Shown here: one piece after another, positions 37,359-45,772 of the stretch
Position numbering within the stretch: the first letter of the stretch is position 1
Layout of the letters: each line of letters starts with the position of its first letter
NCBI RefSeq assembly: GCF_022835695.1
Contig: NZ_BQUV01000002.1
Span: 682,001-746,000, forward strand
DNA: 64,000 bases
Origin: Bradyrhizobium sp. Ce-3
GTDB lineage: Bacteria; Pseudomonadota; Alphaproteobacteria; Rhizobiales; Xanthobacteraceae
Direction of reading: 5' to 3'
Notes under the pieces: generated by a model
The model's database searches: none
The model's input: only the letters and a program-made list of their open reading frames with translations
What the model was told of the DNA's origin: nothing
Position numbers and translations under genes: made by a program

Positions 37359-38234
37359 ATGGATCGCACGCCCTCAAAGACACGCGCAGCGCTATGGATG
37401 TCCGGTTGGCTCGCGCTGATGCTGATCGTGGCGGTGGCCGGCCGCGAGGCGACGCGCGAGGTCAACGTATTCCAGCTGATGGCCGTGCGCGGCGTGCTCG
37501 GCTTCGCGATGCTGTATCCGCTGATCCATATCAATGGCGGCTTTGCGATCGTGAAGACGGCGCGGGTGCACGTCCACATCGCGCGCAACCTGATCCATTT
37601 CTGCGCCCAGCTCGGCTGGTTCTATGCGCTGACGTTGATTCCGCTCGGCCAGGTGGTCGCGATCGAGTTTACGATGCCGATCTGGACCGCGATCCTCGCG
37701 GCGAGTTTTCTCGGCGAACGCATGACGTCCCGGAAGGTCGTCGCGATCGTGCTGGGACTGGTCGGCGTGTTCGTGATCGTGCGGCCCGCGACCGGCGCGA
37801 TCAATCCGGGCCAGCTGATCGCGCTCGCGGCTGCGGTCGGCTTCGGCATCTCGGTCACGGTCGTCAAGTCGCTGACGCGAACCGAGCAGACCCTGACGAT
37901 CATGTTCTGGATGCTGATGGTGCAGTCGCTCGCGAGCATCGGGCCCGCGCTCTATGTCTGGACCTGGCCGCCGCTCTCGACCTGGGGCTGGCTCGCCGTG
38001 ATCGCGTTCTGCGGCACCTTCTCGCACTATTGCATGGCGCGCGCCCTGCTCCACGCCGATGCGACCGTGGTGATCCCGATGGACTTCATCAGGGTGCCGC
38101 TGACGGCGATCGCCGGCTGGCTGATCTATGCCGAGCAGCTCGACGCCTACACGGTGCTCGGCGCGGCGATGATCCTGGCCGGCAACCTGCTGAACCTGAG
38201 GCCAGGCGGAAAGGTGACGGTGCGCACGAAGTGA
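37359..38234 (+). CDS. EamA (DMT superfamily) transporter
   Basis: The start is set at MDRTPSKTRAALWMSGWLAL; 42 upstream codons are rejected. The 291-residue inner-membrane protein has about ten hydrophobic segments arranged as two EamA repeats. The first contains RGVLGFAMLYPLI and AIEFTMPIWTAILAASFLGE, and the second PMDFIRVPLTAIAGWLIYAEQ. DMT proteins export or import small metabolites; the substrate is unknown. It is divergent from ridA with 143 bases between. Confidence 0.9.
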   Translation: MDRTPSKTRAALWMSGWLALMLIVAVAGREATREVNVFQLMAVRGVLGFAMLYPLIHINGGFAIVKTARVHVHIARNLIHFCAQLGWFYALTLIPLGQVVAIEFTMPIWTAILAASFLGERMTSRKVVAIVLGLVGVFVIVRPATGAINPGQLIALAAAVGFGISVTVVKSLTRTEQTLTIMFWMLMVQSLASIGPALYVWTWPPLSTWGWLAVIAFCGTFSHYCMARALLHADATVVIPMDFIRVPLTAIAGWLIYAEQLDAYTVLGAAMILAGNLLNLRPGGKVTVRTK

Positions 38235-38277
38235 AGTCGGGCGGCACCGCGTCGGCGCCGCCCCACCTGAGAGGATA

Positions 38278-39270
38278 TCAGCGAACTTCGGCTGTCCGGG
38301 TCAACCATGTTCGGAAGAACGCGAGCGCGTCGGCGTCGAACTGCGTGTGGAACGCGACGCGGTCGAAGCCCGGCGCATCCACGCAGAGTTCGGGCCACGC
38401 CTTGAGCAGCGCCGCTGAACAGGGCGGCAGGAATGAGAAATGCCAGGAGTTCGGAACCACGCGATAGTCGTGCCTGGCCGGAAGGTTGGCGTCCACGGCG
38501 GCGACGTCGCGGGGATGCACGCCGTCGCCGCCATACGCCGAGGCCCACAACTGCACCGGCACCTTGACCGCCGAGAGGCTTTCCGCGCTGAACGCGACGG
38601 CGAGTGGATCGGCGATGACGGCGGCCTTGATCCGCGGATCATGCGTCAGAGGCTGCGCGGGATATTCCTTTCGTAGAATTTGCGCGCAGGCGCGGCTCGC
38701 CGAATGCTGGCAGGCGCCGGCGGCTTTGGCCCAATCCGGATTGGCGCCGACCGCCACCAGGCCGGTATAGCCGCCGCGTGAGAAGCCGAGCAATCCGATC
38801 CGTTCGCGATCGATGGCAGCACTCAGCGGTGATGCGAGCAGCATGAAGTCGATCAGGCGCTTGATGTCTTGCGGTCGCTCGACATAGACGGACATATCGT
38901 CCGAACGGCTTAGATCGAACGAGTTGTCGCCGGGATGGCTAATCGCGGCAACAATGAAGCCGGCGTCAGCGAGTGCTTCACTGGTGTCGTGATGCCCGGC
39001 AAAATTGCCGCCCCTGCCGTGCGAGACGACGACCAGCGGCAGCTTGCCGTCCGGCAGCGGACAATCCATCACGCCCGGCAAGGTGATCATGCCGAGAACT
39101 ACCTGCCCCGGCGGTTCGGCGCAGGGAGACCAGATCGCGCCGTGAATGGCCGGGCCATCGGCATCGGCGGGAATATCGAACGATCGCAGGCCGGCGGCCT
39201 GTGCAAGTGTTGCCGTGACGCAGAAGCCAATGGCGGAAAGGAATCTGCAAAGATGGTTGGAAGCGTGCAT
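38278..39270 (-). CDS. Exported alpha/beta hydrolase (dienelactone-hydrolase-like)
   Basis: A 330-residue protein with a signal peptide ending LAQA. The alpha/beta hydrolase core shows an oxyanion region LVVVSHGRGGNFAGHHDTSE and the nucleophile elbow GFSRGG (Ser near residue 165). Late Asp (VHPRDVAAVD) and His (SWHFSFLP) residues complete a plausible triad. Such COG4188-type hydrolases are exported esterases of unknown substrate. It follows the GIN-domain gene by 45 bases on the same strand, so it could be the last gene of that transcript. Confidence 0.85.
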   Translation of the reverse strand: MHASNHLCRFLSAIGFCVTATLAQAAGLRSFDIPADADGPAIHGAIWSPCAEPPGQVVLGMITLPGVMDCPLPDGKLPLVVVSHGRGGNFAGHHDTSEALADAGFIVAAISHPGDNSFDLSRSDDMSVYVERPQDIKRLIDFMLLASPLSAAIDRERIGLLGFSRGGYTGLVAVGANPDWAKAAGACQHSASRACAQILRKEYPAQPLTHDPRIKAAVIADPLAVAFSAESLSAVKVPVQLWASAYGGDGVHPRDVAAVDANLPARHDYRVVPNSWHFSFLPPCSAALLKAWPELCVDAPGFDRVAFHTQFDADALAFFRTWLTRTAEVR

Positions 39271-39315
39271 CGAATTCTCCTCCCTGTGTATTCGTCTGCT
39301 TGGCTACAAAAGGCG

Positions 39316-40233
39316 CTACGGCACCTGCTTGATCGCGCCTGAACCCGACACGTGCGAATTGATCCGCGCCGCGGTGCCGTGCAGTTTCACGACAGCACTT
39401 CCGGAGACCGAGATGTCGGCATCCTGGCGCGGCGCGAGATCAACATCGGCGCTGCCGTGGATTTGCGCGCTGGCTTTGTCGGCGATCAGCCCGCCGAGAT
39501 CGGCGCGGCCGGAGCCGGCTGACTCGAGCGACACCTCGCGCGCGGTTCCGCTGGCGGTGACGATGCTGCTGCCATGCATGACGATGCGCAGCACGTCCGG
39601 CTTGATATCAGCAAGCTTGATATCTGTGCTGCCCGACGTGTTCACGCTGGTCCTTTGCATGACCAGCCGACCGAGGTCGGCTCGTCCGGAGCCGGCGGCA
39701 CCGAGCGATACCTCCTTGGCTTCGCCGCTTGCCGTCACATCGCCGCTGCCGTGCATGGTGATGTGCAGTGTGTCCTGCTTGATGTCGGAGAGGCTGAGCT
39801 CGCCCGAGCCGTTCAACGTCCACGCCGTGACCGCGGGGCCGGACAGCCGGACGGCGAGATCGCTTGCCGGAAAGCAGTCAACCAGGCGGTCCCACTCCAC
39901 CGTGTCCCATTCGAGCGTGCCGTCGTGCAGGCGCACATGGCCGACCAGGTCGGCATCGCCGCTGACGCTGGCTTGTGGCTTGGGTCCGGGCTGATAATGC
40001 ACCTGCGCCGGAATCTTGATCTTGACGGCATCGCTGCCCGCCCAGTCGAGATCGACAGTGCGGCGCTCGCCCGCGCCGGTCGTTTTCGCCGATGCGCAGC
40101 TTCGCATCGTGCCGGCCCATGATCGGTAGTCGCCGTTCATCCAATCCGTTGCCGAAGTCAGAACCGTGATGACCGCGCACGCCGCCGCAATGCTCAGCGA
40201 CACCACTGCGATCCCTAAAAGACGCCTGCGCAT
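39316..40233 (-). CDS. GIN-domain (DUF2807-like) exported protein
   Basis: A 305-residue protein with an N-terminal hydrophobic segment (residues 5-26), so exported or membrane-anchored. The rest is a repetitive beta-solenoid-like region. LNGSGELSLSDI, MHGSGDVTASGEAKEV and GAAGSGRADLGRL recur with small changes later as MHGSSIVTASGTAREV and ESAGSGRADLGGL. This is typical of the putative autotransporter-adhesin head GIN domain. It is the third gene of a PadR-DUF1700-GIN operon, a common bacterial trio. Function unknown. Confidence 0.8.
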   Translation of the reverse strand: MRRRLLGIAVVSLSIAAACAVITVLTSATDWMNGDYRSWAGTMRSCASAKTTGAGERRTVDLDWAGSDAVKIKIPAQVHYQPGPKPQASVSGDADLVGHVRLHDGTLEWDTVEWDRLVDCFPASDLAVRLSGPAVTAWTLNGSGELSLSDIKQDTLHITMHGSGDVTASGEAKEVSLGAAGSGRADLGRLVMQRTSVNTSGSTDIKLADIKPDVLRIVMHGSSIVTASGTAREVSLESAGSGRADLGGLIADKASAQIHGSADVDLAPRQDADISVSGSAVVKLHGTAARINSHVSGSGAIKQVP

Positions 40234-40251
40234 GACGCATCTCCTGCCTTG

Positions 40252-40824
40252 TTAAGTCGGGTCCTGTTCTGGCTTGAGCAGCCGGTAGTGCAGCCGGGCA
40301 TAATTCCCGAGCATCTTCACAGCGCCGTCGAGCGCCAGCAGCAGCAGCGCACCGCCTCCGACGCTGCCGGTGATCAACCCGATACCGGCCACCGCGCGCA
40401 GCAGCATCGCGGCGATCGAGGCAAAGTGCCCGACCTTCACGAGGCTCAGCAGCAATCCGATCCCGACGATGCCGAGCGCGACGAGAACGAGGCCGATCAC
40501 CAGCATGACAAGGGTCACGGCGAACATCAGTGGCAGCAGGAACAGAATGTCGACGGTGGCCAATCCCCCGAGCGCGAGCAGAGCGGCGGCGGAGTTGCCC
40601 AGACTGCGATGGTTTTCCCAGTGACGCAGCCCGGTTTCGGCGCGCAGCTCGCGGGCCAATCGCCTTGGGTCACCGAGCGCTGCTGCCACATCGGCCTCGC
40701 TTCGCCCGGAGGCCTCGGCTTCGTCGAAATAGGACATGTAGTCGGCGAGGATGTCGTCGATCTCCCGCACCGGAAGTCCGGCGAGCCCGTCCCTGAGAAT
40801 GGTCAAGAAGGCGACGCGGTTCAT
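40252..40824 (-). CDS. DUF1700 (HAAS-type) membrane protein
   Basis: A 190-residue protein. The N-terminal helical domain (MNRVAFLTILRDGLAGLPVR, DYMSYFDEA, ALGDPRRLARELRAE) is the HAAS/DUF1700 signature. It is followed by three or four membrane segments (about residues 75-170). These proteins pair with PadR regulators, as here, where the ATG directly follows the padR stop (TGAATG). They are thought to act as membrane partners in sensing, but the mechanism is not known. Confidence 0.87.
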   Translation of the reverse strand: MNRVAFLTILRDGLAGLPVREIDDILADYMSYFDEAEASGRSEADVAAALGDPRRLARELRAETGLRHWENHRSLGNSAAALLALGGLATVDILFLLPLMFAVTLVMLVIGLVLVALGIVGIGLLLSLVKVGHFASIAAMLLRAVAGIGLITGSVGGGALLLLALDGAVKMLGNYARLHYRLLKPEQDPT

Positions 40825-41148
40825 TCAGCGTTCTCCCAGCAGCTGGTTGACGGCATCCGTGAATGTCCGCCACTCGCGCTTCTGCGCTGCGAAGGCAGCG
40901 CGGCCGGCCGGGGTGAGCCGGTAATATTTGCGCGGCGGACCGCTGTTCGACTCGGCAAGGCGCGTCTCGACCAGCCCGTCGTCCTGCATGCGCCGCATGA
41001 GGGGATAGATCGTTCCCTCTCCCATGCCGACGCCGGCCGCAAGCGCGCTGGCGATCTCGTAGGCATAGCTTTCACCGCGCGCCAACAGCGCCAGCACGCA
41101 CAATTCGAGCGCGCCTTTCTTGAGCTGGACTTGGTTCTGTTCGGGCAT
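40825..41148 (-). CDS. PadR-family transcriptional regulator
   Basis: A 107-residue winged-helix regulator of the short PadR-s2 type. It contains LKKGALELCVLALLARGESYAYEI, then GVGMGEGTIYPLMRRMQDDGLV and GPPRKYYRLTPAGRAA. It is the first gene of an operon with DUF1700 and GIN genes and most likely represses that operon; an inverted repeat sits upstream. The inducing signal is unknown. Confidence 0.93.
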   Translation of the reverse strand: MPEQNQVQLKKGALELCVLALLARGESYAYEIASALAAGVGMGEGTIYPLMRRMQDDGLVETRLAESNSGPPRKYYRLTPAGRAAFAAQKREWRTFTDAVNQLLGER

Positions 41149-41193
41149 GGCAAGCCGCGCGGTCGGACCGTTCAGAGAGAATATATTACAAGG

Positions 41194-41212
41194 TACCTTT
41201 CATTGCAAGGTA
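41194..41212 (-). promoter_or_regulatory. Inverted repeat, probable PadR operator
   Basis: TACCTT (41194-41199) and AAGGTA (41207-41212) form an inverted repeat 46 bases before the padR start. ACAAGGTACC and GAAAGGTAGG next to it repeat the half-site. This suggests autoregulation. Confidence 0.5.
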
Positions 41213-41456
41213 CATGTTTATGAAAGGTAGGTCACGGCGATCGCAAGCACCGCGTCTGAAGGTGGCGAGCGTCCGGATTTAGCCCATTGTGCTATTTTAT
41301 CGTCGCTGCAAACCGCGAACGCGATCGATACACAGCAGGCTTCGGCATGCGTCCCGGCGGATTTTCCACGCGGGACATCGATGGATGCCGGCAAAGGCTT
41401 TTACTTTGAACGAGCGTCCCGGGAGTCTCCCCGGGGGCTCCCTCCTCCTGGAAGCG

Positions 41457-41696
41457 TTACTTCCCGGCGGCCTTGCGCAGCGCCGCGTTGATGCGATCCT
41501 GCCAGCCGGGACCGCCCGCCTGGAAATATTCCAGCACGTCCTGATCGATCCGCAGCGTGATCTGCTCGCGGACGCCGGGGACGGCGACCGTCTTCGGCGC
41601 TGCCTCCGCGACCTTGGTGGTGGCGCGCTTGAACGCCGCCTCGGCTTCGCTGCGGGCATCGTTCAGGGTTCGCGGTCGCCTCGGCTGATCGGCCAT
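41457..41696 (-). CDS. BrnA-type (DUF4415) antitoxin-like protein, orphan
   Basis: The start is set at MADQPRRPRTLNDARSEAE, 19 bases after cysK; the longer frame overlaps cysK. The 79-residue product has a charged linker and a C-terminal ribbon-helix-helix-like segment (QITLRIDQDVLEYFQAGGPG, WQDRINAALRKAAGK), the hallmark of BrnA/DUF4415 antitoxins. No BrnT toxin frame is visible on either side. Function without a toxin is unknown; it could be a simple DNA-binding protein. Confidence 0.75.
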   Translation of the reverse strand: MADQPRRPRTLNDARSEAEAAFKRATTKVAEAAPKTVAVPGVREQITLRIDQDVLEYFQAGGPGWQDRINAALRKAAGK

Positions 41697-41715
41697 GTCA
41701 TCGATTCCTGTGTCT

Positions 41716-42690
41716 TCAAATTCCTTCAAACAACGCCGTCGACAAATAGCGCTCCGAGAACGACGGCACAATCGCCAGGATGGTCTTGCCCGCAGCTTCC
41801 GGCCGCTTGCCGATCTGCAAGGCGGCCGCGATCGCCGCGCCTGACGAAATGCCGCCGGGAATTCCTTCGGTGCGCGCCAGCGCGCGCGACGTCTCGATCG
41901 CGGTCGCGCTGTTCACCTTGACGATCTCGTCGATCACGGAGCGGTCGAGGATGTCAGGGATGAAGCCTGCGCCGATGCCCTGGATCTTGTGCGGCGTGTG
42001 CTGGCCGCCCGACAGCACGGGGCTCTCTTCCGGCTCCACTGCGACAACTCGCAACGACGGCTTGCGCGGCTTCAGCACCTGGCCGACGCCGGTGATGGTG
42101 CCGCCGGTGCCGACGCCGGCGACGAAATAGTCGATGTTGCCGCCGGTGTCGTTCCAGATCTCCTCCGCCGTGGTGCGGCGATGGATTTCCGGATTGGCGA
42201 GGTTCTTGAACTGCTGCGGCATGACCGCGTTGGGCGTCGTGCGCACCAGTTCTTCCGCGGTCGCAATCGAGCCCTTCATGCCCTGCGCCGCCGGGGTCAG
42301 CACGATCTCGGCGCCGAGGAAGGCCAGCATCCGCCGCCGCTCGATCGACATAGATTCCGGCATCACGAGCTTGAGCCGATAGCCGCGCGACGCCGCGACA
42401 TAGGCGAGCGCAATGCCGGTGTTGCCCGAGGTCGGCTCGATCAGCACGGTGTCGGCGTTGATGATCCCGGCCTTCTCCATCGCCACGATCATCGCGGCGC
42501 CGATGCGGTCCTTCACGCTGGCCGCCGGATTGAAGTATTCCAGCTTGGCCAGGATCGTCGCGTTGACGCCGCTCGCCTGCGGCAGTCGGCGCAGCCGCAC
42601 GATCGGCGTGGAGCCGATCGCGTCGACGATGGAGTCAAAGACGCGTCCGCGTCCGGGTTGCACTGCACTCGTTGTCGACGGCGCGTCCAT
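41716..42690 (-). CDS. cysK: Cysteine synthase A (O-acetylserine sulfhydrylase)
   Basis: A 324-residue PLP enzyme making cysteine from O-acetylserine and sulfide. The start is set at [13 protein letters not shown], behind AAGGAG, dropping 17 upstream codons. The PLP lysine lies in [11 protein letters not shown], the substrate loop in [13 protein letters not shown], and the phosphate-binding loop in [12 protein letters not shown]; the C-terminal part contains [16 protein letters not shown]. Motifs and length match CysK rather than CysM. It probably shares a transcript with the downstream antitoxin-like gene. Confidence 0.94.
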   Translation of the reverse strand: MDAPSTTSAVQPGRGRVFDSIVDAIGSTPIVRLRRLPQASGVNATILAKLEYFNPAASVKDRIGAAMIVAMEKAGIINADTVLIEPTSGNTGIALAYVAASRGYRLKLVMPESMSIERRRMLAFLGAEIVLTPAAQGMKGSIATAEELVRTTPNAVMPQQFKNLANPEIHRRTTAEEIWNDTGGNIDYFVAGVGTGGTITGVGQVLKPRKPSLRVVAVEPEESPVLSGGQHTPHKIQGIGAGFIPDILDRSVIDEIVKVNSATAIETSRALARTEGIPGGISSGAAIAAALQIGKRPEAAGKTILAIVPSFSERYLSTALFEGI

Positions 42691-42870
42691 CAAGCGGCTC
42701 CTTGCTGCGGGATGTGCTGGAAATATGGGGTCTTCTCTCATTAGAAGCAGCGCATCATAACGCGCAAGTGAGAAACCGGCGCGGCGCGAATTCGTTGCAT
42801 CGCAAAATCAGAACCCGCACAAATAACGTAAAAGCTACGCATTTGTGTTGCGACAAGGTCAAACAAATGG

Positions 42871-42882
42871 GTCTATATAGAC
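42871..42882. promoter_or_regulatory. 12-base perfect palindrome GTCTATATAGAC
   Basis: It lies 40 bases upstream of the zinc-ribbon gene start and overlaps a TATATA that could serve as a -10 region, so it may be an operator for that gene. Confidence 0.4.
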
Positions 42883-42922
42883 TTTCGTCAGGTGCAGCTC
42901 AGAACGCAAAGGGAGGCGCACA

Positions 42923-43144
42923 ATGCCGGCACTTGCTGAAGTTCTGTCGACCGCAGCGTCCAGGCCCGATCCGCGCGGCAGCGATCTGCCGACCTGTCCA
43001 GTGTGTGCGGACTCCATGGTGGCGGCCGAAGCCTCCGCGTATCTGTTCGACAATCTGATCAGCTATCTCTGGACCTGCGACAATTGCGGTTACGGGTTCG
43101 TGACCAAGCACTCGGTGAAACCAATCCCGATCGTGTGCAACTGA
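42923..43144 (+). CDS. Small zinc-ribbon-like protein
   Basis: The 73-residue protein starts at an ATG behind AGGGAGG. Two CxxC pairs (CPVC near residue 25 and CDNC near 52) are spaced like a zinc ribbon. After the second pair, GYGFVTKHSVKP ends the protein. Similar short proteins occur in Bradyrhizobium. It may bind nucleic acid or protein. It has its own palindromic upstream site and a strong terminator downstream. Confidence 0.72.
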   Translation: MPALAEVLSTAASRPDPRGSDLPTCPVCADSMVAAEASAYLFDNLISYLWTCDNCGYGFVTKHSVKPIPIVCN

Positions 43145-43154
43145 TCACCCAGGC

Positions 43155-44288
43155 TCACCTCGGAGCTATGTCCCCGCGCGCCCAACCGGCGCGCGTTTTC
43201 GTTCTGAAATCCTCGAACCTGCCGTTGGCGACCGCATCGCGGATGCCCCGCATCAGCTCCTGGTAATAGGCGACGTTGATTTCGGACAGCAGCATTGCCC
43301 CAAGTGTCTCGCCGGCACGCACCAGGTGATGCAGATAGGCGCGCGAATAGTCGCGTGCGGCCGGCCACGAACTCTCTTCATCGAGTGGACGCGGATCGTC
43401 GATGTGCCGGGCGTTGCGCAAATTGATCTGCCCGAACCGGGTGAACGCCATGCCGTGGCGGCCGTTCCGTGTCGGCATCACACAGTCGAACATGTCGACG
43501 CCACGCGCCACCGCCTCCAGAATGTCCTCCGGCGTGCCGACGCCCATCAGATAGCGCGGCCGATCGGACGGCAGCGACGGCGCGGTCTCCTCGATCATCG
43601 ACAGCATCACGGCCTGCGGCTCGCCGACCGCCAGCCCGCCGATCGCGTAACCGTGAAAGCCGATCTCGGTCAGCCCGCGCGCGCTGACGTGCCGGAGCTC
43701 GGGGACATCGCCGCCCTGCACGATGCCGAACAGCATGTAGCCGTCCCGCGCCGCCTCGAAGGCGCGCTTGGAGCGCTCGGCCCAGCGCAGCGAGAGCTGC
43801 ATCGCGCGCTCGATGTCGGCGCGCTCGGCCGGCAGCCGCACGCATTCGTCCATCTGCATTGCGATGTCGGAGCCGAGCAGAAGCTGCACCTCGATCGAGC
43901 GCTCCGGCGACAGCTCGACCTTGGCGCCGTCGATATGCGAACGGAAGGTCACGGCCTTCTCGGTCACCCTGCGCAGCTCCGAGAGCGACATCACCTGGAA
44001 GCCGCCGGAGTCGGTCAGCATCGGGCCGCCCCAGCCGGTGAAGCGCTGCAGGCCGCCGAGCCCGGCAATGCGCTCGGCGCCCGGCCGCAGCATCAGGTGA
44101 TAGGTGTTGCCGAGCACGATATCGGCGCCGGCATCGCGTACCTCGCGCCAATGCATGCCTTTCATCGCGCCCGCGGTACCGACCGGCATGAACGCGGGCG
44201 TCCGCACGACGCCGTGCGGCGTGGTCAGGCGCCCGGTGCGGGCAGCGCCGTCGGTTGCCAGCAGCTCGAAATGATTGGGAACGGTCAT
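43155..44288 (-). CDS. tgt: Queuine (preQ1) tRNA-ribosyltransferase, zinc ligands missing
   Basis: Tgt exchanges guanine 34 of GUN-anticodon tRNAs for preQ1. The 377-residue protein has the family start, [19 protein letters not shown] with catalytic Asp93, and [13 protein letters not shown] with the nucleophile-region Asp268. In bacterial enzymes the C-terminal zinc is held by CxCxxC and a later His. Here the aligned positions read Ser306, Trp308, Ala311 and Ile337 ([20 protein letters not shown]), so all four ligands are lost while the surrounding residues are kept. Activity may depend on another way of stabilising that region. queA is 8 kb away. Confidence 0.92.
   Translation of the reverse strand: MTVPNHFELLATDGAARTGRLTTPHGVVRTPAFMPVGTAGAMKGMHWREVRDAGADIVLGNTYHLMLRPGAERIAGLGGLQRFTGWGGPMLTDSGGFQVMSLSELRRVTEKAVTFRSHIDGAKVELSPERSIEVQLLLGSDIAMQMDECVRLPAERADIERAMQLSLRWAERSKRAFEAARDGYMLFGIVQGGDVPELRHVSARGLTEIGFHGYAIGGLAVGEPQAVMLSMIEETAPSLPSDRPRYLMGVGTPEDILEAVARGVDMFDCVMPTRNGRHGMAFTRFGQINLRNARHIDDPRPLDEESSWPAARDYSRAYLHHLVRAGETLGAMLLSEINVAYYQELMRGIRDAVANGRFEDFRTKTRAGWARGDIAPR
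43175..43199 (+). terminator. Intrinsic terminator after the zinc-ribbon gene
   Basis: CGCGCGCC/GGCGCGCG with a five-base loop and TTTT. It lies inside the 3' end of the convergent tgt gene. Confidence 0.85.
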
Positions 44289-44409
44289 GCGGCTGCTTAT
44301 TGCGTGTCACTGAAGCCCAATCAACCCGTCGCATAACGGCGCACACGCGGCATCGTGAACGCCGGTGACCGGACCAAGGCTTGCCCTGGAACCGGCCTTC
44401 CGTTAAACA

Positions 44410-44428
44410 AAACGAAACCGTATCGTTT
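44410..44428. promoter_or_regulatory. TetR-type operator, site 1 (AAACGA-N7-TCGTTT)
   Basis: A 6-7-6 inverted repeat with spacer AACCGTA, in the divergent gap between tgt and the patatin gene. A near copy lies at 46584-46602. The TetR gene sits between the two sites, so autoregulation of the locus is inferred. Confidence 0.6.
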
Positions 44429-44496
44429 TATGTCAGGAATAAGGCGACGGACCCTGCCGCCGCGACCTCAATCCGCGCGAAACCCGACTGAGCGAG

Positions 44497-45675
44497 ATGT
44501 TTTCACCCCACAGCGCCCGGCCTGACGGCGTCCGCCATCGGACGACAGCCGCGCGCGCAATCCGGCCAGTCGCCCTGCTGTGTGCCCTCGCCTTCGCGCT
44601 GGCGGCCTGCAGCTCGCTGCCGCGGACGCCCTACACGGCCGCCGACGCCGCCAATTCGCGGGTGCTCGATCTCGATGGGCTGCGCCGCTATGCCGACGAG
44701 CCGGCGTCGAAATTCCGCCTGGAGAAGGATACCGTCGCCCCGATCAAGACCTATCTCGCCCTCTCCGGCGGCGGCGCCGACGGCGCCTATGGCGTGGGCG
44801 TTCTCAATGGCTGGACCGCGGCCGGCAATCGCCCGAGCTTTTCGGTGGTCTCCGGCGTCAGCACCGGCGGCCTCATTGCGCCCTTCGCGTTCCTCGGCTC
44901 GCGCTACGACGACACTCTGAAGGAGGTCTATACCTCAGGCATCGCCGAGAGCCTGCTGCAGGACCCGAGCCTGATGCGGGTGCTGTTCGGCTCCGGCCTG
45001 TTCGGCAACAAGCGGCTGCGCGAACTGGTGGCGCGTTACGTCGGCCCGGAGATCATGAGCGAGGTGGCGCGCGAAAACGCCAAGGGCCGCAAGCTGCTGA
45101 TCGTCACCACCGATCTCGACACCCAGCGCACGGTGATCTGGGACATGGGGCGGATCGCCGCGGTCGGCACACCGGAAGCGCTGCAGCTGTTTCGCGACGT
45201 GATGGCGGCCTCCGCCTCGATCCCGCTGGTGTTTCCGCCGATCATGATCGACGCCGAGGGCCAGGGCCGCCGCTTCCAGGAGATGCATGTCGACGGCGGC
45301 GTGACGGCGCCGGTGCTGACGCTGCCCGACGCGCTGCTGTTCCGCGAGCGCGGCTGGCCCGCCAACAGCCGCATGAACATCTACATCCTCGTCAACAAGA
45401 AGCTCGAAGGCAATTTCGAGCTGGTGTCGAACTCGACGATCGACGTCGCCTCGCGCAGCATTTCCGCGATCACCCAGGCGCAGACCCGCTCCGTGATCCT
45501 CTCGACCTATGATTTCGCCCGCCGCAACCGGCTGGGCTTCCATCTGTCCTACATCGAACGAGATTATCCAGCGCCGGAGACCCAGGGCTTCGACACCGGT
45601 TACATGCGCGCGCTCTACCGGTACGGCTACGAGAAGGCCGCCGCGGGGCAGGCCTGGACCGCGACGCCGCCCTGA
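44497..45675 (+). CDS. Patatin-like phospholipase, lipoprotein
   Basis: A 392-residue protein. A basic N-terminus precedes a lipoprotein signal with lipobox ALAAC (Cys38). The patatin domain shows the oxyanion motif SGGGADGAYG, the nucleophile in GVSTGG (Ser122) and the catalytic Asp in HVDGG near residue 268, so it is a predicted serine lipid acyl hydrolase at the envelope. It is probably co-transcribed with the TetR gene 97 bases downstream, and an operator-like palindrome lies before it. The lipid substrate is unknown. Confidence 0.9.
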   Translation: MFSPHSARPDGVRHRTTAARAIRPVALLCALAFALAACSSLPRTPYTAADAANSRVLDLDGLRRYADEPASKFRLEKDTVAPIKTYLALSGGGADGAYGVGVLNGWTAAGNRPSFSVVSGVSTGGLIAPFAFLGSRYDDTLKEVYTSGIAESLLQDPSLMRVLFGSGLFGNKRLRELVARYVGPEIMSEVARENAKGRKLLIVTTDLDTQRTVIWDMGRIAAVGTPEALQLFRDVMAASASIPLVFPPIMIDAEGQGRRFQEMHVDGGVTAPVLTLPDALLFRERGWPANSRMNIYILVNKKLEGNFELVSNSTIDVASRSISAITQAQTRSVILSTYDFARRNRLGFHLSYIERDYPAPETQGFDTGYMRALYRYGYEKAAAGQAWTATPP

Positions 45676-45772
45676 GCGGCCCCCGCCTCCGGTACCGCCG
45701 AATGGACGAATCCGCAGCGGGCGGGTTATAGACCGGACGAACCCGTCCGACGCACAACGAGATGAATGGGCA

